The notes under the pieces are model-generated. The model had not been told where the DNA came from. It made no database searches and saw only the letters and a list, made by a program, of their open reading frames with translations. Below are positions 1-11,056 of a stretch of DNA of 64,000 nucleotides, piece after piece. A program made the translations under genes and the position numbers. Location: contig OZ037915.1 in NCBI GenBank assembly GCA_964035575.1, forward strand, positions 1,178,001 to 1,242,000. Direction: 5' to 3'. Within the stretch, counting starts at the first letter, position 1. Each line of letters starts with the position of its first letter. This DNA is from Rhynchopus sp. YZ270_cl-10 (lineage: Eukaryota > Euglenozoa > Diplonemea > Diplonemida > Diplonemidae).

Positions 1-500
1 ATGCCACTTTTGTGTTTCAAACAACACTCTGAATGCATAAACAAATAAAAGCTACTTTCTTGAGTTGAGGACGACTTACGTCTACTTACGTCTATATTAA
101 TTAAGCACAAAACCTTCGGGCGACATTGAGTACAGACCATACCTAAGTAGGCGATTGTCGACACAACAAAAAACGGAAAAAGAAAAGAGAAAAAAATACA
201 AAAACTACAACGTTACAAATATTGCACATTTACCCACTCCCAAAAACCTCATTTTCCCATATCTTGCCCTCTCCTGGTCCCCTTGTATTTTCCAGAGACA
301 TTTTCTCTACACTCCGTTGTCACATCTGGATGTCTCTGTTCTTATGTTCTTCAACGTGATGATTTCCCGCGATAGCGAAAAAGGGTCGCGATCGCGAACC
401 CGAAGAAAGTGGCACCTTCTGCCGTCCCTTCTCTCATCCCCTTTCTGTTCCCATCCCACATACCAGCATTCTCCCCGTGCCCCACCCCGTTTCCCACACG
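1..500. other. Upstream intergenic region with trans-splice acceptor
   Basis: No gene is seen. The last 80 bases are pyrimidine-rich and contain CATACCAG, with AG at 465-466, 34 nt before the ATG at 501; this fits a spliced-leader acceptor. A motif at about 148-173 (GGCGATTGTCGACACAACAA) recurs at 18005-18027 and, diverged, near 22012, so it is a short dispersed repeat. Confidence 0.5.
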
Positions 501-3119
501 ATGGCCACATGTGGCATCCAGTCGCTGACACTGTTGCTGTGCGTGGTGCTGATTCTGTCGACAGGTGCGATCATCGGTGGCTTCACGTTGACAACATGGG
601 ACGACCTTTTGGAAAAGGCACGTGACACAGGAGATGAGGGCTTCGGGATGTGTCTCGACAGTGGTACGGCGGACATCGAAACTGTGTCGTCGCGCTACCT
701 CCGCTCTGTCCTTGGCAATGTGGACACTGCTGTGAAGGAGTACCTGAAGGTGCCCGAACAGCTTGTCACGACGCTTGCAAACCTGGCGAAGGCACATCAT
801 CCAAATGTCAGCACCAGTCCTGCCTTCGGGCTGAGAAGTATGAGCCCAGCCCTCATATCAGCTTTCAATGCTGGGTATAAGGCAGGGATAGATACCATGT
901 ATCACGAGACATACCCTTGGTGCCAGTCACACCCCTTCTCGTGGAGTAAGGGGACTGGGAAGCCAGCAGGATGGGGTTCACAAATACAAATGCGGCATAT
1001 GTCCACTGTAGTTGCGATTTTGCCCACAGACGGGACCCGCATTGTGCTGTTGTTCGAAGCTAGAGACCCTGTCACGCGGGAGCCGCAGATTGCCGACTAT
1101 TGGCTCGCCACTGAAGCTAATGAACTAGGCAATGCCAAAGATATGACGCTTCCCTGCAACACCCGACCGAACTACAATTTGAATGAATCACGTGGAGTGT
1201 GCTTCGTTCCTATACGTTTTGTTCAGAGGCCAGCAGAGGTCCTACAGCGCGGGCTACAACTACACAACTTACACGATGGTGATCCACCGCTCCATCCTGC
1301 CCACGAGCTTGTTTACTCTGATATGCAGGTGACCTTTGATTACATTTACTGGGACCTGAGCTACACCTACACGCACCCAGGGATGTACACGATGTACCCC
1401 AAGCAGGGGAAACGTGTTGGGGTTGTGGGCGCAACTGTGACAGCAGAGGGGGTAAGGGATGCAGTGCGGAACCAGCTGCTTCCCACTGGCTCGTCATTCT
1501 ACATCGTTGCAGCAGACCACAGCAAACACTTGGTTGGGTTGGTTGTGGCATACAACAAAGGACGCCACGTCAAGCAGGTGCCTACCTACATGCCTCCGCC
1601 ACTGGATTTCACCGTTGGCATGGCTTCTACCATCAACATCACAAACCACTCTATGGAGGACGCAACAGCACACATCCCATCGCTGATTGCAGAGCACGGG
1701 CGGTTTGTGTTCACACACCCTCAGAACTACAGAGACCTTGTGGAGAAGACAGAGGACTCCTTCCTGAAGTGGTCTGACTCGAACAGCTCGGAGTACTGGA
1801 CAATGACGTCAGCAATCGAGCACAAAACGATCTTGTGGTACGCCAACCTTCTTGTGCCGAGAGAGTCTGTGATGGAGACGATTGATGCGTCGACGAATGC
1901 AATCCGTGCGAAGGTGGCAGCAGATCTGTCCTCTGCAGACGCACAGAAGGAGGATGCAGTGATTGTGATGGTGATTGTGACAAGTCTGGCGATTTCAGCA
2001 CTCCTGGCTATTGCTGTTGTGTTCACACGCTACATCACGTCACCTCTGCTGAAGCTTGGAGGTGAGATGGCAAGTGTGGCTGTGATGGACCTGGGGGCTG
2101 TGGACACGGGCCGTGCAGTGTCGCAGCTGAGTGAAGTGGGGATGATGCAGCGCAGCTTTGTTACCATGGTGGCGAACCTGGTGGAGTACCGGAACTACAT
2201 GCCGCAGAGTGTGCTTGTCAACGAGAGTGAGCACGAGGAAGTCTCCGACACGGAGTCCACACGGGATGAAACCCGGTCTGTCGCTTCCTGTTCCAAGCAG
2301 TCGCCCTCTAGCACCGCAGAGGTGGTGCAGAACCAGAAGGCACTCCTGCGTGTGGAAGGGATGAAGAAGAAGAAGGTGTCGCTGGCACACATGAACGTCG
2401 TGTCGTGGCATGACTTCTGCAAGAACCGCAAAGATGCAGAAGTTCTCGCTGCACACGGTGGTGTGATTGAGAGGATCCTGGTGGCAGTGCAGCACAACAG
2501 GGGTGTGTGCGACACGTTCGCAGGGGACAAGATGCTTGCCACCTTCAACGCCTTCGTTCCGAGCTCCACACACCGTGTTGCCTGTGTTAAGGCTGCACAC
2601 GAAGCAGCAACAGCACTTGGGGATGATATGCACAAGATTTCTTACGGGTGCACAACAGGTGACGCACGTGTCGGGAACATGGGCTGCAACGGGATGAAGA
2701 AGGTGTCGATTATTGCACGGTGTATGTCGTGGGTGGTTGTGCTCGAGCGTTGGAACAAGAAACACAACCTGCCAGGTGTCGTTGACCGTGCTGTGTCGCG
2801 TGAGGTAGAGGGACAGGTGGTCCTGCGTTGTGCAGGCGCAGTGCTGTTCGAAAAGCTGAGTGACAAGGAACAGGTTGTGTATGCTGTGAAGGGTGTGTGC
2901 AGCGAAGGCAACGAGGAGTGGATGTACCAGTTGGAGTCGACAGCAAACAACCCTCATGCACTGTGGAACGATGCTTTTGAGCACATCATCAAACAGGACT
3001 TTGAGCAGGCTTCCACTCTGCTTGACGGTGTGGCTGCTGACCAACGTGCACAGTACGAACAGCTCATCAAGTACGTGGAGGAGAAGGCCTACGTGCCTGA
3101 GGTTGTGGACATGCATTGA
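501..3119 (+). CDS. Two-pass membrane receptor with degenerate class III adenylate/guanylate cyclase domain
   Basis: 872 aa from the ATG at 501, chosen because the frame has no earlier ATG and a pyrimidine tract with AG ends at 466. Residues about 7-27 form a signal anchor (LLLCVVLILSTGAIIGG). About 460 presumably extracellular residues follow, with many Cys and N-glycosylation sequons, then a second membrane helix at about 485-511 and a HAMP-like linker. The cytosolic part (about 625-800) matches the class III cyclase homology domain: FAGDKMLATFNAF, then YGCTTGDARVGNMG, then a helix with VLERW. Euglenozoans have large families of receptor cyclases with this topology. The first metal-binding segment, normally F-x-D-I, reads HMNVVSW here, so both its Asp and its context are lost. 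I infer a catalytically dead or partner-dependent domain. Ligand unknown. Confidence 0.8.
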   Translation: MATCGIQSLTLLLCVVLILSTGAIIGGFTLTTWDDLLEKARDTGDEGFGMCLDSGTADIETVSSRYLRSVLGNVDTAVKEYLKVPEQLVTTLANLAKAHHPNVSTSPAFGLRSMSPALISAFNAGYKAGIDTMYHETYPWCQSHPFSWSKGTGKPAGWGSQIQMRHMSTVVAILPTDGTRIVLLFEARDPVTREPQIADYWLATEANELGNAKDMTLPCNTRPNYNLNESRGVCFVPIRFVQRPAEVLQRGLQLHNLHDGDPPLHPAHELVYSDMQVTFDYIYWDLSYTYTHPGMYTMYPKQGKRVGVVGATVTAEGVRDAVRNQLLPTGSSFYIVAADHSKHLVGLVVAYNKGRHVKQVPTYMPPPLDFTVGMASTINITNHSMEDATAHIPSLIAEHGRFVFTHPQNYRDLVEKTEDSFLKWSDSNSSEYWTMTSAIEHKTILWYANLLVPRESVMETIDASTNAIRAKVAADLSSADAQKEDAVIVMVIVTSLAISALLAIAVVFTRYITSPLLKLGGEMASVAVMDLGAVDTGRAVSQLSEVGMMQRSFVTMVANLVEYRNYMPQSVLVNESEHEEVSDTESTRDETRSVASCSKQSPSSTAEVVQNQKALLRVEGMKKKKVSLAHMNVVSWHDFCKNRKDAEVLAAHGGVIERILVAVQHNRGVCDTFAGDKMLATFNAFVPSSTHRVACVKAAHEAATALGDDMHKISYGCTTGDARVGNMGCNGMKKVSIIARCMSWVVVLERWNKKHNLPGVVDRAVSREVEGQVVLRCAGAVLFEKLSDKEQVVYAVKGVCSEGNEEWMYQLESTANNPHALWNDAFEHIIKQDFEQASTLLDGVAADQRAQYEQLIKYVEEKAYVPEVVDMH

Positions 3120-3574
3120 GTGCTTTGAGCGAGGTATGCTGGTGGTGATGAAGGCCAGTGACGGAGATGGTGTTTATTATGCTTTGGTTTGCGGAATTGC
3201 GGGGATGACATCGTACGTGGGGCAGTCGGAGGTGACTGCATCGACAACGATTCCGTTTCATGCGTACGGTGCACACTTTTGTACTCTTGCTGTGATTTTG
3301 TGTTTTCAAAGTGCGATGACTTGCTGTTCAGTTTGAACATGTAATGAGTAACACCTGTGGTGTGTTTACACACTACCACGTTTTGTTTCAAAGACACCGG
3401 CCTTTATGTAAAACTTTACCTGTTCCATGAAGAACTTCGATAGTAGTGTCTGTGCAGACATTCCCGTACTACGTTTCTTCAGGGATATATGGTGTCACTC
3501 GTTGATACTATTAGAGGCTTTGCTCCATTGTTGTTTTTATTGCCTCTTTACAGCAAAGGTTGAACAAAATTTTA
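3120..3574. other. 3' flank of the cyclase-like gene
   Basis: No gene recognised. The stretch is T-rich and runs into the dispersed repeat that starts at 3575. Confidence 0.4.
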
Positions 3575-4300
3575 CTGGTGTGACCTATACAGGGGTAGTG
3601 GTATACCTTAGAAGGACCTTAGAAGGACCTTTTTTACACCTTTTTTTTTGGGGGGTGCTAAAATTATTTAGTGTACATTTTTTTGGTGGTTTTTTGTGGC
3701 CAGAATTTTTCCCCAGAAAGTTTTACCCACAAAAAATCAAAAAAATATTTTTTTGATTTCGGTGCACCGGAGCCTGTGCGTGCTGTGATGGGGTCACTTT
3801 GCGCTCAGAAATGAGTATTTTTGACCTAAAATGCACGTGTCAGTTTTTACAGGCCATTTTCAAGTTTTGTGTGCAAAATATGGTCAGTACTTGACTTCTG
3901 AAGGAAAAGTACAAAATGAACGTGGGGCAGTTTGCGTAGACGCGAATTTTACACCCCACCATTTGACGGGCGGAGCTCGTAGAACCCAACGAAGAGTGAG
4001 AAAAAAGGATACGCCGAAACAATAAAAGTAGCGTACCGTGCGCCTGCGGCGCAAGCTGGTATCCCACCTTCCCATGACATAGTGTCGCAGGCTACTGCCG
4101 TCTTGGAACCCTCCATCGGCCCCTTGCCTTGGTACTGGGTACTGGGTACTGGGTACCCAGTTTTTTGCTCGAAAACAAGGCCACTCCACCACAGGGAAAG
4201 CTCGGGAAAAAGTCACGTTTTCCTTAAGGAAATGCCCTAAGGAAAACCACCATACCTTAGAAGGACCTTAGAAGGACCTTTTTTACACCTTTTTTTAAGG
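3575..4300 (+). repeat. Dispersed repeat R1, copy A, with short GGTACTG tract
   Basis: Bases 3575-4130 align almost base for base with 12571-13121. Landmarks are CTGGTGTGACCTATAC, two AGAAGGACCTT units, GATTTCGGTGCACCGGAGCC and GTAGCGTACCGTGCGCCTGC. Both copies end in the heptamer GGTACTG: about three units here, about 92 in copy B. A 48-bp piece from its start (ATACCTTAGAAGGACC..., 3602-3650) recurs directly at 4252-4296, so copy A looks flanked by short direct repeats. No protein is encoded. Confidence 0.85.
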
Positions 4301-4548
4301 AAAATCACACCATTTACACAAATTATTTTCCCGCTGTATTTTCCTGCCCTCGCATGTTACAGTAAACGAAACCTCTCTCCACATTGTTTTTGATTCGCTT
4401 TTGGACCTCGTCGATGGATCACTTCTGTACACCAGATTTCGCCCTTTCGCCCTTTCACCCTTGTGGCGTTGATTACTTGAAATTTAGATGTCTAAAGATT
4501 CAAAACGTTTAACCTTTATCACAACAGAAACAACACTACGTAAAGACA

Positions 4549-5088
4549 ATGTTCAGATCTGTTGCGCTGCTGGCGTGTGCCGCAGTGGTCAGCGCTGTGA
4601 AGGAGCATGACAACTGGATCTACTTCGACAGCAACGTCACGCTTGCTGTGACCTTTGACGAGGCCAACCACTCTATCACACACGGCCAGCCGTACTCCGG
4701 TGCGAAGGGCAGCGGCCACGGCGTGCTTGTGAAGGCGGGACGCCACAAGAGCAGCGAGGTTGCTGCTGCGTTTGTCTTTGACGTGACTGCCGCCAACGTG
4801 ATTGCAACACGCCACTTCATTGATGAGTTCCCGAAGGAGCTCAACTTCGCCGTCTTCGGGAACCTGACGCTCACAGACCCCAACAACAACGCGTCTGTGA
4901 CGTGCAACAACTTCCGCATGGCGCAGGGCCACTACGAAACACACAACAACTGGTGGCTGGGAGCCTCTTACTGCATCAGCGTCCCCACCACGGGAGTGAT
5001 GAAGTGCAGCTGTGGACTCAAGAAGGTTGAGTTCCACACCGAGAGCAAGGACTCTGACCACATCTACGTGCTCTTCAGGGATGATTAG
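4549..5088 (+). CDS. Small secreted protein of unknown function
   Basis: 179 aa. The first 16 residues (MFRSVALLACAAVVSA) are a clear signal peptide with an Ala-x-Ala-like cleavage site. The mature part has several N-glycosylation sequons (NVT, NHS, NLT, NNAS) and four Cys in its second half (CNN, YCIS, KCSC), suggesting disulfides. There is no membrane anchor. I recognise no family. A possible trans-splice AG lies at 4526-4527, 21 nt before the ATG. Codon use (C/G-ending, GTG and CTG rich) matches the other host genes, which supports a real gene rather than a chance frame. Confidence 0.75.
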   Translation: MFRSVALLACAAVVSAVKEHDNWIYFDSNVTLAVTFDEANHSITHGQPYSGAKGSGHGVLVKAGRHKSSEVAAAFVFDVTAANVIATRHFIDEFPKELNFAVFGNLTLTDPNNNASVTCNNFRMAQGHYETHNNWWLGASYCISVPTTGVMKCSCGLKKVEFHTESKDSDHIYVLFRDD

Positions 5089-6329
5089 GAGCTCTCCAAG
5101 GAGCCTGCACTAGCATGTCCACACATATTTCCTGTATTTTTTTTTCTCTCTTTTCCCTATTTTTTTTCCCACAAAAGAAATGTTTCACGTCTTCTCAGAT
5201 GTTCTGTTAACAGCGTCGTGACTTTGCAGAAGTGTTGCACAATAGCACCATGCAGTAGATCTCTTATGACTGTGTCGGGGGGTAGTCAGAATCTTGAGGC
5301 CACTTGCCAGACAACACGTGGCGCGCGCAACACATGCTCTCCAGTGTCTGCATATGTAGTTTTGCGACCTGGTGGTGGGTGCTAGGTCACAGAACCTTCT
5401 CCTCTGTGCTTGCGCGTACAAGGTCCAAGCAAACCATGCAAAATGGTGCCCTCGATTCCAAAAAAAGACAAAAAAATACCACAACAGCAGCAGCAACAGC
5501 AGCAAGGTGTTTCCATGTAGATCTACCTTTTCTTTTCCCCCCTGCACCATGTGTATCCCTCCCCCTACTTCTTCCTACTGTATTCTTTGTATTGCGAAAA
5601 ATAATACAAATGAAAAAAAAATGAACATTATTTTTAAATCGTGTGGTCCCTGTATTCAAAGGTTAAATAATTATAGCAAAACTAAAAAACGGAAGTTTTT
5701 TTTTGTATATCCCCTACCTATTTTTAGGTGTGGGGGTTAGTGTACATACACTATCGGGTGTATGACACTAATGCAAGACAAATTTTCAAAAAAAAACAAA
5801 ACAAAAAGAACAACTATTGGCGGCACTTGTGTGCAGAAAGCCTTGTTTCAAAGAAGCGGTGCCTGGACGCAGGGGGTGCTGAGTCCACAGCTCCGCGCTC
5901 TTTAGCAGAACAGGTCGCTGGACACATGAGCTGGACGCCAACACCTCCCTCCCCTTTTATGAATGTGTGGCGTACTCGCTTCATTTCCTTTTCGCATGAT
6001 TTCGTTTTTTTTGTTGACAGCAACGCCACAAAGAAACAAACCAAAAAAAAGGAGAAAAAAAGAAAAAAAAAACCAAACAAAGAATAGAAGGCAAACAAAG
6101 TAAAACAGTGCAGTGCTTCATGGGCCTACACGAACACAAACGTCTCAAAAAAAAAAAAATTCAGGTTTCAAAAAAAAGCAACGAACGGAAAAAAAAACAA
6201 CAACAACACACCCTTCCGTTTTTCTGCAACGTTGCCAAACCAGGTGTTGTCCCCCACACCACCCACCACTTCCACCACCACCCCCTTTGCAGATTCCCTT
6301 ACCCATCGCCTACCTTCGCACCTTACACA
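5089..6329. other. Intergenic region and acceptor of the acyl-CoA dehydrogenase gene
   Basis: T- and A-rich sequence with many homopolymers; no gene recognised. A strong trans-splice acceptor (CCCCCTTTGCAG, AG at 6291-6292) lies 37 nt upstream of the ATG at 6330. Confidence 0.5.
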
Positions 6330-8036
6330 ATGCCGACGTACAGCCAAACACCGGAACAGACGCGTGTTACGTTCAAGAACTACATGGACACAGTGAAGGA
6401 CACGTTTCTTGACCCCCACATGCGTTCGCTGGTTGAGCACTACGGCCGTGGTGCGGAGATGGCCAAGCTTGAGAAGTTCGGCCGCACCAGTGCACGCGAG
6501 ATCGACACCCTGGCACGCGCTTCGAACCACCCTACAATGATGCCACGTCTTGCCGCATGGGACGGCTTCGGGAACCACACCGGTGATATCCACCTGCCCG
6601 ACGAGACGCACGAGATTGGGCGGCTTGGATACGCCGCAGGAGGCGGGCTGTTTAAGCACTACGCAGAGAAGGGGCAGGAGTTCACGACACTGGCGCTGTA
6701 CTACCTCTTCGCCCAGAACGGCGAGGCTGGACATGCGTGCCCCATGGGCGGCACTGCAGGGATGACGAAGATCCTGCGTGCAGACAAGTCTGGGAACCCG
6801 CTCTTCAAGGAGTGGTTGGCGCGTCTTGAGGACCCCTGCTACGATACGCACTACCACGCAGCTCAGTTCCTCACAGAGGTGCAGGGCGGCTCCGACGTGG
6901 GTGCCAACGTGCTGCGTGCACAGCCCCTTGCCGAGAGCGACCCTCTGCACGCAACGTACCCAGGCTGGTCGCGCCTCTACGGAGAGAAGTGGTTCTGCTC
7001 CGTGGCCGATGGACAGCTCATGCTTGTCGTCGCACGTCCCGACGGTGCGGAGGCAGGCACACGTGGGCTGCGTGCCTTCATCGTCCCACGCAACTTGCCA
7101 TATGGCGACAAGCGCTGCAATGACTTCCGCATCCGCAGACTGAAGGACAAGCTCGGGACACGCTCGATGCCGTCAGGTGAGATCGACTTCATCGGTGCCC
7201 TCTGCATCCCTCTGCAGCATAAGTTCGCGCAGGTGATGGACATCGTGATCAACACATCGCGTCTCTACAACAGCGTTGCCTCTGCAGCAGGCCTGCAGCG
7301 TGTCTACGCAGAGGCGTCTGCCTACGCACGCAACAGGATTGCCTTCGACCGTCCCATCATCAAGTTCCCCATGATCCAGAACACCATTGCCAAGCTGCGT
7401 GGAGAGTCCTACACCGGGCGTGTCGTCTGCTTCTTCCTGGCAAACCTGAACGACACGTTCCACACGCTGTCGCTCTCGGAGAAGCTTATGTGGCGCATTG
7501 CGATCAACCTCAACAAGTTCTGGACTGCAGAGGCAGCGATCACGATGAACCACTACGCGATTGACGTGCTGGGCGGGAACGGTGCGATTGAGGAGTTCTC
7601 TGTGCTGCCGCGTCTGCTGCGTGACGGTATTGTGGCGCAGCAGTGGGAGGGTGCGCACAACACGCTTACATCACAGGTGTACAGGGACTGCCAGAAGTAC
7701 AAGATGCACACACATCTGTTCAAGTTCCTGAGGACGCTCGAGGCGCAGTTCCCTTGCCCACGCCTGCAGGCACTGGAGGGTGAGTGGGCAGCACTGCTGG
7801 CAGCGGAGGACGGCCTGCGCTACTTCAAGGAGGCGATCATGGCGGTGGGGCCAGTCATGCAGTACCTGCTGCTCATGAAGCAGGGCAACTCTGTCGACCC
7901 GCTCGTCACCACCGTTGCCGAGCACATCCTCAAGACCAGCGAGCACGGCTACCGCCCCCAAGACGACAAAGACTTTGTCAAGCGTGTCCTCATCCTTTCA
8001 GAGCCCGACAACATCCCCCCGACACCAAAGCTCTGA
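6330..8036 (+). CDS. Acyl-CoA dehydrogenase, AidB/ACAD-like
   Basis: 568 aa. The ATG at 6330 follows an AG acceptor at 6291-6292; the frame is open upstream but has no earlier ATG. Family landmarks appear in the expected order: the FAD/substrate loop TEVQGGSDVGAN (about 185), the beta-barrel region, NRIAFDRPIIKFPMIQN (about 335), IDVLGGNGAIEEFSVLPRLLRD (about 410) and QQWEGAHNTL, whose Glu sits where acyl-CoA dehydrogenases carry the catalytic base (YEG in MCAD). Length and the WEG variant point to the AidB-like/long ACAD branch rather than the short mitochondrial enzymes. Expected reaction: FAD-dependent alpha,beta-desaturation of an acyl-CoA. No convincing mitochondrial presequence is visible and the C-terminus PKL is not a canonical PTS1, so the compartment is open. 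Confidence 0.92.
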   Translation: MPTYSQTPEQTRVTFKNYMDTVKDTFLDPHMRSLVEHYGRGAEMAKLEKFGRTSAREIDTLARASNHPTMMPRLAAWDGFGNHTGDIHLPDETHEIGRLGYAAGGGLFKHYAEKGQEFTTLALYYLFAQNGEAGHACPMGGTAGMTKILRADKSGNPLFKEWLARLEDPCYDTHYHAAQFLTEVQGGSDVGANVLRAQPLAESDPLHATYPGWSRLYGEKWFCSVADGQLMLVVARPDGAEAGTRGLRAFIVPRNLPYGDKRCNDFRIRRLKDKLGTRSMPSGEIDFIGALCIPLQHKFAQVMDIVINTSRLYNSVASAAGLQRVYAEASAYARNRIAFDRPIIKFPMIQNTIAKLRGESYTGRVVCFFLANLNDTFHTLSLSEKLMWRIAINLNKFWTAEAAITMNHYAIDVLGGNGAIEEFSVLPRLLRDGIVAQQWEGAHNTLTSQVYRDCQKYKMHTHLFKFLRTLEAQFPCPRLQALEGEWAALLAAEDGLRYFKEAIMAVGPVMQYLLLMKQGNSVDPLVTTVAEHILKTSEHGYRPQDDKDFVKRVLILSEPDNIPPTPKL

Positions 8037-8290
8037 GCCACGGTCGTCACGTCTGACACCAAAGTACGATTTGATATAAAACGAGAAAATAAAAAGTAAA
8101 CGAACCACCCCCCTCTTGTTCCCCTTTCTTGCGAATGCACGCCAGTTGTGAAAACAAATGGAACAAAGCTGTGCAAAAAAAAGCTAAACTAAATATCGCT
8201 TGGCAAAATGGTGAAAGAAGTCCTCGCTGGCGTCATCACAAGCCAAAACAAAAACAAAAAAAGCAAACAAACCAACAAAGAAATTTGCAT

Positions 8291-8343
8291 AGTGGCACAT
8301 CCTCGGGTGTCTACACTCATACAAACCAATGTTTCAAACGAAG
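8291..8343 (+). repeat. AGTGGAGCACATCC-family dispersed repeat, copy 1
   Basis: Starts AGTGGCACATCCTCGGGTGT and ends TTTCAAACGAAGG. Three further copies at 8381, 14075 and 21761 share the same order of blocks. Confidence 0.65.
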
Positions 8344-8380
8344 GAAAAATATACACTGTGCACATTGGACAAAACTACCA

Positions 8381-8433
8381 CAGTGGAGCACAGAAGGCAT
8401 TGACACTGATACAGCCAAATTTTTCAAACGAAG
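8381..8433 (+). repeat. AGTGGAGCACATCC-family dispersed repeat, copy 2 (diverged)
   Basis: Starts AGTGGAGCACAGAAGGCATT, then GACACTGATACAGCCAA and TTTTTCAAACGAAGAT. It lies 40 bp after copy 1 in the same orientation. Confidence 0.55.
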
Positions 8434-8566
8434 ATGAGAACTGGATATGAACGGTTCTGGTCGACACATACACTGAACACCTTTTTACTTTTATTGTGCA
8501 TCTGTTCAGGTGTCTGCAGTAAAAAAAAAAAACAAACAATAACACGTTTTCCCCCTCCCCTTTCAA

Positions 8567-8597
8567 GGTGACTAAGCACGCGAGGCTTAGTATCATC
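8567..8597 (+). other. Conserved hairpin element, copy 1
   Basis: Outer stem GGTGA/TCATC, inner stem CTAAGC/GCTTAG, loop ACGCGAG, followed about 10 nt later by a T-rich run. One of nine copies in the window sharing loop ACGAGAG and compensatory stem changes. Confidence 0.65.
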
Positions 8598-9876
8598 GTA
8601 TAAGATTTTTCTTTTTTTTAAATGCTAGAACCACAGCCCATTGTGGACCTGTTCCGCGTGAGCTTTCCTCCAAATTTTTTTTATATATTTCTTGTGTGCG
8701 TTTTCTTCAAGAGACCAACTGTCTGGAAGGTTTGTTCCCATCTCCCCCTCCCCCACCTCTGCTCCCCTTCATTCACACCCGCAAGGCAAGCTTGTAGCAA
8801 AACACTACAATGCACTGTGACGTGTCCGTGGGTTTCTTTGCGTGTCTTGTCTTGATGTGTGCGCCACGTTGCAGGTGCCATGTCAAGTTTATTTGTCACT
8901 CTTGTAGATCGGGGTGTGCACAGCAAAGCACATTTTCGAGCATTTTTGGTTTATGTTTTGCATCCATGTTGAGTTCGCTCATCGAAGGTGTGTCCATGAA
9001 CTACCCGTTTTGTTTGTTTTTTGTTTTAATACATGATGGATGTGTGTGTATGTCACAACCAGCTTCAAACGTTTCAGAGAGTGGGCTTGGGCGCCAGAGA
9101 ACGACATCATTGACCCTACGGCCCAGCCCCTGCACCTCTGTGTGTCATTCCACAGCTGTCGCTATCTCGTTTCTCTCTTTTGTTTTCCCCCTTTTTTTTG
9201 GTGCAAAGCAACGCTTCAGAGGTCACAGTGCGGGGACCTGCCTCCTCAACTGCGGCAAGGGTGTTTGCGAGCGGTTGCTGTACCAGAGGGAATGGTGTGT
9301 GTGTCTTATGAGTTGAACAACACAGATCTGTACTGCAGTGTTGGAAGGGTTACTCCGCAGATGGGTCGCAAAGGGAGTACACCCAACCAACAGGTTTCCG
9401 TGTGTTTCCTATTTTTAAATAGGATGACTAAGTAAAGTACAAAAGGTTCAAAGGGCTCATCTCACCCTCCCCTTTTTCAAAAAAAAGAAGAAAACAGAAA
9501 TGAGGCAAAATAAATAATGCCTGCGTCCGCAGAGGCGTCGACGCACTTCCGATTTCACCCTTTTCCCCCCCCTAGTGTCTTACCCTCCTGAAGAGTGTCA
9601 CATATTGCTCTGCTATGGACCCTCCCTTCAGGAGTGTTCGCCGCACTTTTCAAGCCCCCCCTTTTCCCTCTCCTTCGGTGCTTGCGTGAGTGGCGCTTGC
9701 ACCCCACAACTGCCCCCTTTTTTGTATTGCTTTTTGTGTGTTTAAACTGTGGTTGACTATCCCGTGATTGTAGTCGAATACTAAACAATTTTGTTTTTGT
9801 GTTTCTGGCATTTTTGTGCGTGTTTTATTAAATTACTCTTTGAAAATGCAAAGAAAGTAGAGCCTTAGCACATTCT

Positions 9877-9956
9877 ACCTGATTTTGACCCATGTTTACC
9901 AGTGTTTTTTGGTTAAATGGCTGGCAAACACCGACAAACATAGGTCAAAATCAGGT
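9877..9956. repeat. 80-bp fold-back repeat
   Basis: The 21-bp arm ACCTGATTTTGACCCATGTTT at 9877-9897 is mirrored by its reverse complement, with one mismatch, at 9936-9956. MITE-like; no coding potential. Confidence 0.8.
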
Positions 9957-10227
9957 GGGCATTTGTGGGCTACACTAATCCAAACAATCTAATAAAAAAG
10001 GACAGTGGAGATTGCACAACTGTGGCAACACAACCGAGGCAACTACACTCCAACAATTTATCAAAAAATAAAGAAGCAATAGAAAATGACAGCAGAAACG
10101 TTGGTCGCAGGACCGAGTATTCCTCGGTCCCAGTCTCCGATTTTTTTGGCAGCCTTTTTTTTTCCCTTCTACCCCTGACTCAACATGAGAGCTATGGGTC
10201 ATGTTGCCAACTTTCTTTAGTTCTTAA

Positions 10228-10258
10228 GGTGACCAAACACGAGAGGCTTGGGGTCATC
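10228..10258 (+). other. Conserved hairpin element, copy 2
   Basis: GGTGA, inner stem CCAAAC/GCTTGG (one mismatch), loop ACGAGAG, closing TCATC, then TTAACAACATTTTTCT. The CCAA/TTGG stem replaces CTAA/TTAG of copy 1. Confidence 0.65.
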
Positions 10259-10408
10259 TTAACAACATTTTTCTCTTTTTTTTTTGGGGGTGGCATGGCA
10301 GTTGTGTTTTGACAAATGGTGTTGTTGTGATACCAGGTATGTAAATATGTTGGGCAGAAGTGGATGTGTAACTTTTCACTATTTTTAGGTGACTCTTTGG
10401 AAAGTTTC

Positions 10409-10463
10409 ATTTCCCCCCTTCCACTTTCCCCCCTTCCACTTTCCCCCCTTCCACTTTCCCCCC
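10409..10463 (+). repeat. 15-bp minisatellite, about four copies
   Basis: CATTTCCCCCCTTCC, then CACTTTCCCCCCTTC-type units in tandem; C-rich on the plus strand. No product. Confidence 0.8.
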
Positions 10464-10750
10464 TCTTTTTTTTCTCTTCCTTTTTTTTCCACTTTGACTT
10501 AGTCATCCTTGCACACGCCTCTGTGGTGAACGTTGGGAATGCTTAAAAAAAGTTGGTCAAAAAAGTCTGGAATTTCCAACATATTCACATCCACGGTACA
10601 ACACAATACCACATCCACAACCCTCTCCCACCCCCATCCTCCCTTTTTTCACACCCACCCTTGATAGTTTTATCGTTTTTTTTTTTCCCCTCTTCTTTTG
10701 GGACGTTTTTCTCTCGTTCAAGCTTCTCTCTTCTCTTCTCTTCTCGCTAC

Positions 10751-10779
10751 GATGTGTGTGCACGAGAGGCACGTTCATC
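10751..10779 (+). other. Conserved hairpin element, copy 3
   Basis: GATG, stem GTGTGC/GCACG, loop ACGAGAG, TTCATC, then TTTCAAG and a T-run. Same architecture as the other copies with a different stem sequence. Confidence 0.65.
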
Positions 10780-11056
10780 TTTCAAGTTTTTTTTCCTTCT
10801 CTTTTTTCTCTGGGGAAAAACCCCTTTTCAAAAAAAAGAAAAAGGAAAAAGGCAGCAGGACTTCTTCCTGTCTATTATTCAACAACAAAAAAAAGCCTTT
10901 TTATCTCTGTGGGGAATGTGCCAGAATCCTTCTATCTATTGAACACCCTTATCCTCCCATCTCTTCCCTTTCTTTGACACCTATGCTCCACCAGGGAGAG
11001 GGGGTACTGGCGGAAGGGGGGCAAGGAGGAGCCAGTCACTGCTTCCCTGTCCTGCC

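Noticed and set aside
2040-3116. 358-codon minus-strand frame
   Set aside because: Antisense shadow of the cyclase-like gene; Cys/His-rich composition typical of reverse-strand reading of GTG/CTG-rich codons.
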